From: Phytopythium helicoides
Taxonomy: Eukaryota; Oomycota; Peronosporomycetes; Pythiales; Pythiaceae
Direction: 5' to 3'
DNA: 64,000 nucleotides
Assembly: GCA_024867545.1 (NCBI GenBank)
Contig: JANFNE010000041.1
Span: 124,001 to 188,000, forward strand
Below are positions 10,223-17,389 of the stretch, piece after piece. Made by a program: the position numbers and the translations under genes. The notes beneath the pieces were generated by a model that made no database searches, was not told the DNA's origin, and saw only the letters and a program-made list of their open reading frames with translations. How positions within the stretch are numbered: the first letter of the stretch is position 1; the number at the start of each line of letters is the position of its first letter.

Positions 10223-11152
10223 ATGGCGCCAGGTTTCGCGCCTGCACCGCGGTCGATAGTTTGCGCAGGTTGTAATGGCCAATACTTCGCATCATCGCTA
10301 CCCATCCACCAAAAGACGTGCTTCGAGCGCAATGCCTTCGCCCCGATCATCTGCCCAACTTGTCGAGCGTCTATCAGGCAAGTAGTGGGTTCTCGATCTG
10401 CTCGACTCGATTGTTTGGAGCTAGAGTTGCTGACAGATTTTGCGAGCAGGACTGGGATCTACCACGCACACATCAGCACTTGCACAGGGCCAAGCGCTAA
10501 TGAACAGACGTTAGACACCATCTCACCAGTACCAGCTCCGAGAAACAATCCATCAGAGATCAATGTACCAGAAGCTGACGGCCGGATCCGCTGCAAGTGC
10601 TGCGATCGCGCGTTCAATAAGGTAAGCCTTTGCGAGGATTACGAATGCTGACGAAGAACTGATGGATGAAGGGTGCAGGATCGGATAGCCAAGCATCAGT
10701 CTGTGTGCCTTGGTCGTTCAACTAGCCCTGATCGACCAGCAAGAAGGATAACGAGCACCCCTGTGCGACCGACCAGAGTCGAGCGACCAAAGTCGAGTGT
10801 GCCCACAGGTGGAGGAGTACGTTCCTTCATGCCAAGCACAGGTGTAAGATTGCGGGCTCCAGGCATTCCTCAGACTAGAGTTAGCACCAGACCATTCCAA
10901 ACTAGTAGCCGCAGCTTCCGCAGGGACGAGCTGCATCGCTTCGATACTGTCACGAGAGACTCGACAAGGCGACTCGAGAGCACAACCGGCCGAGGTGGGA
11001 TTCCGGGGGCGAATCAAATGGCAACAACTGAGCGCTGGGATAGCACCTCGAACGCAAGCTCCGCTGGGAATCCGCTTGTGACGAACCGCATGATGACGTT
11101 GACGCGACATCATCACTTTGCATCGTCCGTGACAGCGAGCAGCACATTCTAG
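10223..11152 (+). CDS. C2HC-type zinc-finger protein, two exons
   Basis: Exon 1 is 10223-10621 and exon 2 is 10679-11152. The intron (10622-10678, 57 bp) has GTAAGC and GTGCAG ends and phase 0. It splits the second zinc finger: CKCCDRAFNK lies before it and DRIAKHQSVC after, giving C-x2-C-x12-H-x4-C. The first finger is near the N-terminus (CAGCNGQYFASSLPIHQKTC, same spacing). The fingers resemble the ZC2HC1 (zf-C2HC) family. The rest is basic, Ser/Arg/Thr-rich and low-complexity. I chose ATG 10223 (about 290 residues) because the frame also opens at 10046, only 22 bp after the CWC22 stop; the longer start remains possible. Function is unknown. Confidence 0.8.
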
Positions 11153-11209
11153 CCCCATCAAATCGTAGTATGCATCTCTCAGCTCATATATATTTGCTGC
11201 TTTCCCAAG

Positions 11210-11602
11210 CTACGCCGCTGCGCCGCCAAAGTCCAGGCGCCGCTGCTGCAACTTTCGTTTACCCTTGGTCAGCACTTTCAGTCTATTTTGCGCTCCACCG
11301 CTGACGCCACCTCGCTCGAGTCGCCGGGTGACCGGACTTCGAACCCACGTGCTCGGACTCCCCGACGCTTTAAGGATTGCCTTGACATGCACCAACTCCT
11401 TCGGAAGCGAGCTGTGCCAGACTACGGGGTTCACTGGGGTCATGAGCGATGCTGGGAGGCTGCAGTAGGCTGAAGTCTGCACTCTAGTCGCGTTGGGACG
11501 TGCTGGCTTCGGAATCGCTGCTCGGACCCGCACGAGTCGGCGGCCCTCTCGCATCCACGCCGATGCACCCGACTGGTAGATGACTCCGCTCCGAAGCTTC
11601 AT
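11210..11602 (-). CDS. hypothetical basic protein
   Basis: A 130-residue minus-strand frame. The open frame begins at a GTG (11698), but the first ATG (11600-11602) gives MKLRSGVIYQ, an N-terminus of a type I associate with small oomycete proteins. It is rich in Arg, Lys and Pro and ends in a basic stretch (KGKRKLQQRR) that could be a nuclear localisation signal. No domain is recognised. It lies tail-to-tail with the C2HC gene, 57 bp away. A non-coding frame is possible. Confidence 0.4.
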   Translation of the reverse strand: MKLRSGVIYQSGASAWMREGRRLVRVRAAIPKPARPNATRVQTSAYCSLPASLMTPVNPVVWHSSLPKELVHVKAILKASGSPSTWVRSPVTRRLERGGVSGGAQNRLKVLTKGKRKLQQRRLDFGGAAA

Positions 11603-11843
11603 GACAATCAACAGTGGTTGGTAGAATGCCAAATGGCTTGGAGGAGCTGCAAGTGAGCTCGTGCAGCACTCCTGGCCGTTACACGGACCGACCAGCACTC
11701 GCCATGAGTTCCTGAAGTTGCCGTTCGACTAGCGAGACCAAATCACAAAAACCAATTCTCTCTATATCATAATGATCCTTTCAAAACCAATCCAATACGC
11801 TCCACTCCGCCCTCCCATTCGCGATTTCTCCATTAGCGCCGTC

Positions 11844-12682
11844 ATGTCGGTCGACAAGTTCGCCTACCCGGAGTACTACGACTTCCCGCCCTTCTTCACG
11901 TGCGTCCCAGGGCCCCTGGCGCCTCCACGTCCAGCCCCACATGACCCTTTGCGTGTCTACTGACTGCTGTGCGAATCTCGCGCGCGCCCGCAGCCTGCAG
12001 CCCGTGCGAGCGACCCGAGAGAAGCAGCTCGTGCTCTGGAAGCAGCTCATCCTCGAGTACCACCGCGCGCACGCGCTGCCCGTGCTGGCGCCGCTGGCCT
12101 CGTCGCTGTTCGAGAACGCCAAGATCTCGCGCAACATGGCGCCCGAGGGCCGCATGGCCGTCGTTGACTACATCGTCAAGAGCGGCAACGGCGCCTGGGA
12201 CGACGACGGCAAGACGCGCGTGCGTATTATGTGGAAGAAGCCTGCCGAGTGGGCCGCCGAGATCTACGACTTTGTGTGTAGTTGGTTGCTCTTCTTCTTG
12301 GCAAGTGGCGGACGGATGAGTGACGGGGTGCTTGGGTCATTGGCCGCAGGCCAGGGAGCGAGGCATGCTCGGCAGCGTCTTCACTGTCTACGAGCTGTAC
12401 GCGGGCGAGGAGACGCTCGGCACGAGTGCGTGCTGCTTTCAAAGCAGCTCTATTGCTGAAGAGTTTGGCACTGACGGCGTCAACTACTTGGCAGGTATCC
12501 ACGGCATGGAGCCATGGCTGCTGCGCGAGGCGCTGGGCGTGCTCGAGTTGGAGGGAAAGGTGAGGAGGCTAGAACGTTCAAGTGAGGAGACACAGTGGCT
12601 CATGCAATGCTGACTACAGGCGGCGATCATCGCGGGCGAGACGTGCGAGGAGGACGGCGTCAAGTTCCTGGCGACCGAGTAG
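11844..12682 (+). CDS. VPS25: VPS25, ESCRT-II subunit (five exons)
   Basis: Exons at 11844-11899, 11994-12273, 12350-12425, 12495-12559 and 12620-12682 give 179 residues, close to human VPS25 (176). All introns are GT-AG and the joined frame stays open. Family signatures are present: YPEYYDFPPFFT then LQPVRATREKQL across intron 1, MWKKPAEWAAEIYDF, and SVFTVYEL. VPS25 forms two copies per ESCRT-II complex and acts on endosomes in multivesicular-body sorting through tandem winged helices. I start at ATG 11844, which aligns with the family; ATG 11772 is in frame upstream and would add 24 residues. Two introns start GTGCGT, an unusual donor. Confidence 0.93.
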
Positions 12683-12882
12683 GCGTAAACGGTAATGTAA
12701 TGGAATGCTGTTGTTGTGAACTTTTCTCGAGCGGGAAACGTTTGGTCTTTTGTTCAGGAGGCGCCGGCATCTTTGGATTCCAGGTAATGGCACCGAGTTC
12801 ATTCGCTCGTTTTCATTTACGATCGATACATGCATGGCTCACCCTCCGACTCGTCACGATGCTCTCTCCCTCGCCCTGCTGC

Positions 12883-13494
12883 TTAGTGACACTTGCACGC
12901 GCAGCTTTGCTTCTTCCGGTCGCTTGCCTTGCGGTTGATGTGCGCCATCTCGATCGCCGACTGTGCCCACGCAGCACCGTGCGTCGGCTGCTCTCCACGC
13001 GTTCCCGTCAACCCCGCACACGCACGCGCTTGGTCTTCGCTCGTGCAGGTCATGAGGCCGTAGATCACGGGTGTCTTGGTCATCATCCCCACTTTCATAG
13101 CTGCGCGAGTCACAGCTTCGCCCACAAACTCGTACGAGAGCGAGTTGCCACGCACGACGCAGCCAAGGCAGATAACGACGTCGATTGTCATTGGCGCCGA
13201 GAGGATCAAGCGCTTGATCGCGTACGGCAGCTCGAACGGCAGCGCGACCTGGGCCTCATGAATGCTGTCGCGACCCACGCCCTTGAGCAGAAGCTCGCCG
13301 CGACAGGCATTCACCAGCGCATTCGCGATTTCTCCGTGCTCGCGCGTCAACACGATTCCGATTTGCAGCCCCGATCCGTCGAGCGAGTGCTTTCCGCCGC
13401 TCACGAACCCCGGGTCGCGGATCAGCACGGGCTTCTGTATCTCCGGTTCCTCGTCGTGCTTGCGCGAGGTCGCCGTCGCCGTCGTCCTCGTCAT
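12883..13494 (-). CDS. lumazine-synthase-fold protein, short form (copy A)
   Basis: A 203-residue protein from the first ATG in frame (13492-13494); the open frame runs further to a GTG, but that would overlap the divergent gene. Core motifs of 6,7-dimethyl-8-ribityllumazine synthase are visible: LQIGIVLTREH, ALPFELPYAI, VVICLGCVVRG, TPVIYGLMT and AQSAIEMAH. The motif that normally carries the catalytic His (G-x-T-x-H-F/Y) reads GNSLSYEFV, with Ser120 at the His position. The usual Arg in the QAxxRAG segment is Cys. The C-terminus ends in a tiny Cys tail, CACKCH. Catalysis is therefore doubtful. It is transcribed divergently from the Cys-tailed paralogue. The protein of the second copy is identical. 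Confidence 0.85.
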   Translation of the reverse strand: MTRTTATATSRKHDEEPEIQKPVLIRDPGFVSGGKHSLDGSGLQIGIVLTREHGEIANALVNACRGELLLKGVGRDSIHEAQVALPFELPYAIKRLILSAPMTIDVVICLGCVVRGNSLSYEFVGEAVTRAAMKVGMMTKTPVIYGLMTCTSEDQARACAGLTGTRGEQPTHGAAWAQSAIEMAHINRKASDRKKQSCACKCH

Positions 13495-13654
13495 GCTGGC
13501 TGCTTCTTCGACTATTGCTGCTTTTTCGTAAGTGATAGTGATAGCTTCCCAACGGCCAGTTGAAGCAGCCACGAGAGAAAATCCCTGTCGCACTCGAGGC
13601 ATGCCTGGAAGGCTAGTCATTTCCAAGCTTTCCCGAGGAGCAGCAGCAAGGAAG
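13495..13654. promoter_or_regulatory. divergent promoter region between the two lumazine-synthase-fold genes
   Basis: This 160-bp interval separates the start codons of two divergent paralogues and is duplicated intact at 28398-28557. The short distance implies shared or overlapping promoter elements and probable co-regulation. I see no clear TATA or Inr match. If the longer plus-strand start at ATG 13601 is used, the interval shrinks to 106 bp. Confidence 0.55.
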
Positions 13655-14755
13655 ATGGCGTCTCCAGCGACTTGTAGCCAGACAGGCCATGGCGGGTCGA
13701 TGCCCAAACCAGTGCTTGTGGGTGAGCCTGGCGCCACGGGCTCTCACGTGCTCAGCGGCAAGGATCTGCGTGTCGGCATCGTGTCCACGCGTTGGTACGA
13801 CGACGAGATCGTTGGGCCGCTGACGGAGGCGTGCTCCAAGGAGCTGCAGGATAAGGGTGTCGCGGCGAGCGACATCATCGTCGTGCAAGTGTCCGGCGCG
13901 TTCGAGCTGCCGTTCGCAGCCATGCGTCTGATCGATGCCGAGGGTGATCACCTGGACGCAGTGGTGTGCATCGGCTGCATGGTCAAGGGCCGCACCATGG
14001 CGTACGAGTTCGTGAGCGAGGCTGTGACCATGGGCATCATGAAGCTCAACGTCAAGACGGACACGCCCGTGATCTTTGGCGTCCTGACGGTCGCGAACGA
14101 GGAGGACGCCAAGGCGTGTGCAGCGGCACGCGGAAGTTGCGGCGGCAGCTCGACCAAGTGCAGCCACGGCGTCGAGTGGGCCCAGTCGGCTCTCGAGATG
14201 GCGCGTCTCAAGCACGCGACGGCCCCCAAAATCGCCGGCAAGTGCAAGTGTCAGTGCCACTGCGAGACCAAGGATTGCAGCTGCGCGTGCCACTGCTCCA
14301 AGTGCGGCTGCAACGCGTGTTCGTGCTCGGACTGCAAGTGTACGAGCTGCAAGGGAAGTCGTGGTGTTGGGAAGTCTGGCGCCAAGAGTTCATCTGCCAA
14401 GATCTGCTCCCAGTGCGGCGACGAGACGGACAAGTGTCGCTGTGATAAGTGCATGTGCAAGGAGTGCTGCAACAAGCTGACGTCCCAGATCGCTCATGCA
14501 GAGGACAAAAAGTGTTCCCAGTGCGGTGATGAAGTTGGCAGCTGCCGCTGCAAGGACTGCAAGTGCACGGACTGCTGCGCCAAGGGAACGGCGGCGTCGG
14601 AGACCAAGGAGGAAGACGACTTGCACATTTGCAGCACTTGCGGCATTGCTGCTGATCAGTGCCGGTGCACGGACTGTCAGTGCTCTGGGTGCCGCAGCGA
14701 CAAAGGAGCGAAGCGCACGGCGGAAAAGCAGTGTGGCGACTGCTGCAAGGCGTGA
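13655..14755 (+). CDS. lumazine-synthase-fold protein fused to Cys-rich metal-binding-like tail (copy A)
   Basis: A 366-residue protein from ATG 13655 (A at -3); ATGs at 13601 and 13700 are alternatives. Residues about 25-185 are a lumazine-synthase domain: VGIVSTRWYDD, VSGAFELPFAA, VVCIGCMVKG, TPVIFGVLT and AQSALEMARL. The catalytic-His motif reads GRTMAYEFV, with Ala116 at the His position, and the conserved Arg after VLT is Cys. From about residue 195 there is a tail of about 170 residues with roughly 41 Cys: first a dense CxC/HC block (KCKCQCHC, SCACHCSKCGC), then three modules of the form CSxCGxxxxxCRCxxCxCxxC, then CGDCC. A standard enzyme ends near residue 190. The tail suggests zinc or copper binding, and the core may still assemble into pentamers or capsids; both are inferences. 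Confidence 0.88.
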   Translation: MASPATCSQTGHGGSMPKPVLVGEPGATGSHVLSGKDLRVGIVSTRWYDDEIVGPLTEACSKELQDKGVAASDIIVVQVSGAFELPFAAMRLIDAEGDHLDAVVCIGCMVKGRTMAYEFVSEAVTMGIMKLNVKTDTPVIFGVLTVANEEDAKACAAARGSCGGSSTKCSHGVEWAQSALEMARLKHATAPKIAGKCKCQCHCETKDCSCACHCSKCGCNACSCSDCKCTSCKGSRGVGKSGAKSSSAKICSQCGDETDKCRCDKCMCKECCNKLTSQIAHAEDKKCSQCGDEVGSCRCKDCKCTDCCAKGTAASETKEEDDLHICSTCGIAADQCRCTDCQCSGCRSDKGAKRTAEKQCGDCCKA

Positions 14756-15559
14756 GTTTGGTGGCGTGAATGTGCTCCAGACGCAGAGTGGATCCAGTTG
14801 CTGCTGGAGGCTTTTGATATTTTTGACGTCATGAAAGGGTGAGGACGAGGGTGAGGCAGCAGGTTGGCGCTGCATGCATGTGATGAGGATGTGAGGTAGG
14901 GTATTTGGCCCGTATGGGCTTGCTTTGAATGAACAATCAGCAACGTTGGAAAATGGATATGCATGCAGCATCGATTTTCATCGCTCACGAGCTTCGACAC
15001 CATGTTGAACAAGTACAGTTGTCAGTGTGTCAACTTCGAGACGACGTGGTAGTCATTGAGATTATTGCCGGTATGGTAGTCAAATTATTGACTATCGGGT
15101 AGTCAGTGATGACCATATGCTGAAGTTGGTTGGTTGGCCACCACACGTCGAAGGTGGGTCATCTTGTGATGCGAATCATATCACGCCTCAAGCTCAGCTC
15201 GCCTGATATTCTCAAGGAGTACCTGGCTGAAGCCACGAAGTGGTTGAGCACACCATGGCTGATGACCACATTTTGTTTTGATGTCCGATGGAAATTCTAT
15301 ATTGCTTTTGGAGCTGCTGACTCACCCACTTTGGCACTAACCCCTGTAGCGGATTCAATGATTTGTGATCAGCGCCATCGCAACAAAGGTTGATGTTATC
15401 TTTCACTCGACCTCAAGATCATCTGACCGTCGCAAGCTGCAAAATGATGATTAGCGGGGCTCATGCGCGGCAACCCCAAGCCTAGGATCCCTAAACACTA
15501 GTCCAGCAGCAGACCATGCACTCCTCGTTGCTCATCGAAAGCCCCAATGTAGAGCAAGA

Positions 15560-15690
15560 GTGGATAGACGCTTGCACGGCACTGTTGAACCAACAAAAAG
15601 CTACCAACAAACTGTTACGATCAGAATCTCACTGGATCGGAGCATAAGTAACAGTTGCTGGAAGGAAGCGGAGCTTTGGGGTGTCTCACG
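15560..15690 (+). pseudogene. decayed 5' fragment of the BRO-N-like gene family (unit 1; also 18202-18332 and 20844-20974)
   Basis: The frame reads DRRLHGTVEPTKSYQQT and then drifts. This is recognisably related to GGRLHGTLEPINSYNQT in the full-length ORF 870 bp downstream. The following nucleotides still align with the EHKQQLLEG region but contain a stop and a frame change. No start codon is available, so it is a relic. The same frame, with one TAG at 15860-15862, continues as a Glu/Gln-rich stretch to 16090 that may belong to the same dead gene. Identical relics occur in units 2 and 3. Confidence 0.6.
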
Positions 15691-16160
15691 AGCCTTACCG
15701 ACGGTGGGGCTGTGGGGCGTCAAGACGAGCAACACCTACGCCAAAGCTGACGCTTACGACGTACTTGAGGGGGAGCTCGAGGTGCAGCAGAACGAGGACT
15801 CTAACGAGGAGCAGAGTGCAACAACGACGGTATCGCGAGCTTTGTCTATCGTGCAGCTATAGGTCATTGAAGTGCATCAAGACGAGAAACACACAGACGA
15901 ACCCGCCGAGGTGCAAGCCGAACAACAGGCCGAGGAGCAGTACGCCATATTTGAGGAGCAGCATCAAGATGAGGAGCACGCAAGCAGCTTGACATGTCGA
16001 TATTGCGGAAGCAATGGAGCTGGATACACCAATGGAAGAGTTCAACCTACTGCCACTTTGTCTGTCACTACGACCTTTTCCTGTTGCTAGCGCGGACACA
16101 CGGAATTCGTGAACGCTGAGCACACAAGTTGAAGACGGTGTAGGCTCGCCCGTGGAGAGC

Positions 16161-17207
16161 ATGCCCAATCTGAATGATTTATTCGACAGCTCATTCTTGT
16201 CACCTCTCTTGCCGCTGGAATCACTGAACCCGCTGTCGCCGAGCCGATCGTTGCCGAGTACACCCGAGCGAAGCGAGCCCGAAAATTGCCCACCAACTTC
16301 AAGCCCAGCAGTGCAAATGGTAGAAACTTCAAGCCCATCATATTCAAGCCCATCATATTCAAGCCCATCAGATGACCACACGCTTTCCGCCGGCCGCCGT
16401 AAGCCTAAGTACAGATCGGTAGTGGGTGGACGCCTTCATGGCACTCTGGAGCCGATTAACAGCTACAATCAGACGCTGACAGAAGATGAGCACAAGCAGC
16501 AGCTGTTTCAAGGCATGGAATCTGTAATGAAATGGACCAAGAAGCGAAAGAGAACAGAAAAGAAAGCGAAAATGAAAGAAAGGAAAAGAAAAGCTCGACA
16601 TCGTCGCCGTCTACCGACTCCGTTCGTCGATTCTGCTATGGATGAGCTCTTTGTAGACAGATTCGGATTTGCCCACCAAATTACACTGTACGGATCGTGT
16701 ACTTATGAAGGAATCTTTTTTGATCTCGCGGAGGTCGCGAAAGCCATTGGTTTCAAGCCGACGAGCATCACACAAAATGAGTGTCGTACATTCAAAGAAG
16801 GGAAGCACTATCAAATCTTCAAGAGTCGAGACGAAGAAGGGAAGCGCAAGTATGTGATTTTACTGACCCGTCAAGGATTCGAGTTGGCCGTGTATGCGAA
16901 AATGAAGTCTACAGTGCTAATTGACCAGCTTTACTCGATGGACCTCGGCGACGGAGTGGTGAAGTACGGGTTTTTGACGAACGTCGAAGTGCGCGAGAAC
17001 GCTTTGAGAATTGAGCTTTACGCGGCTCCACACCATGACCTCCTCTACCCTGTTCGGGTTCGCGGTGTCATGATGGGTAAAGGCGAACTACATATCCGCC
17101 GATCGTTGGACGCCTTCCACATTCATCTGGAGAAAAAAAATTTCAAGCTTTGTTTGGGTCGACAGAACTTTGCAAGCTCACAACACTCAAAGACTTTGAT
17201 CGCATAA
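16161..17207 (+). CDS. putative BRO-N/MSV199-like protein, unit 1
   Basis: A 348-residue frame from ATG 16161 (the frame opens at a GTG three codons earlier). The N-terminal third is Ser/Pro-rich with a short SSPSYSSPSYSSPS repeat. A very basic stretch (about 120-150, KKRKRTEKKAKMKERKRK) follows, then a globular region. FFDLAEVAKAIGF, followed about 35 residues later by YVILLTRQGFELAVYAKMKS, resembles the BRO-N/MSV199-type domain of phage antirepressors and large DNA viruses, but I hold this family call at low confidence. A run of eight A (17133-17140) precedes a C-terminus that looks out of frame: the +1 frame continues with protein-like sequence (LFGSTELCKL, DFDRIIECMN). The ORF may thus be a frameshifted pseudogene or use slippage. 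Confidence 0.5.
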   Translation: MPNLNDLFDSSFLSPLLPLESLNPLSPSRSLPSTPERSEPENCPPTSSPAVQMVETSSPSYSSPSYSSPSDDHTLSAGRRKPKYRSVVGGRLHGTLEPINSYNQTLTEDEHKQQLFQGMESVMKWTKKRKRTEKKAKMKERKRKARHRRRLPTPFVDSAMDELFVDRFGFAHQITLYGSCTYEGIFFDLAEVAKAIGFKPTSITQNECRTFKEGKHYQIFKSRDEEGKRKYVILLTRQGFELAVYAKMKSTVLIDQLYSMDLGDGVVKYGFLTNVEVRENALRIELYAAPHHDLLYPVRVRGVMMGKGELHIRRSLDAFHIHLEKKNFKLCLGRQNFASSQHSKTLIA

Positions 17208-17389
17208 TTGAATGCATGAACGCACAGCAGAATACTTGGACACAAATATCGACGAAGTCGATGAGTTCCCTTTTGATCAAGCGGAGATGATGAAGAGGCT
17301 TCACATTCGGCTGCAAAAAGCTGAACAAGGGACCCAGCGAGTTACCGCGTAGGCAGAATGACGTCACCGCTCTCTCCGAGCATGCCTCG

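Larger units (their letters stand above)
12769..14972. repeat. segmental duplication, copy A (lumazine-synthase-fold pair)
   Basis: A 2.2-kb segment that is nearly identical, in the same orientation, to 27672-29875 (constant offset 14,903). Homology starts about 86 bp after the VPS25 stop and ends at 14972. Only a few substitutions were noted, for example at 13772, 12829 and 12862. It contains two complete divergent genes and their shared promoter. Confidence 0.95.
14748..17389. repeat. 2,642-bp tandem repeat unit, copy 1
   Basis: Identity resumes every 2,642 bp: 14748, 17390 and 20032 all start with AGGCGTGAGTTTGG. The unit begins with the last codons and 3' flank of the Cys-tailed lumazine-synthase-fold gene, so the tandem array was formed by a breakpoint inside that gene. 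It then carries three GGTAGTCA motifs (15048, 15075, 15098), a decayed 5' fragment of the BRO-N-like gene family, a Glu/Gln-rich frame, and one 348-codon ORF. Copy 1 differs from copies 2 and 3 at several shared sites (for example near 14820 and 15227). Confidence 0.95.

Noticed and set aside
12595..13563. 322-codon plus-strand frame opposite the short lumazine-synthase-fold gene
   Set aside because: Low-complexity His/Arg composition with no motif; the minus-strand gene explains the openness.
13613..14293. 226-codon minus-strand frame opposite the Cys-tailed gene
   Set aside because: Antisense shadow of a GC-rich coding region.
15048..15105. Three GGTAGTCA motifs in each tandem unit as a possible CRISPR-like or iteron array
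   Set aside because: Only three short, unevenly spaced (27 and 23 bp) copies in a eukaryotic context; not a CRISPR array.
15130..15393. 87-codon plus-strand frame present in each tandem unit
   Set aside because: GTG or ATG start but no family features; it may be non-coding repeat DNA, so I did not call it.
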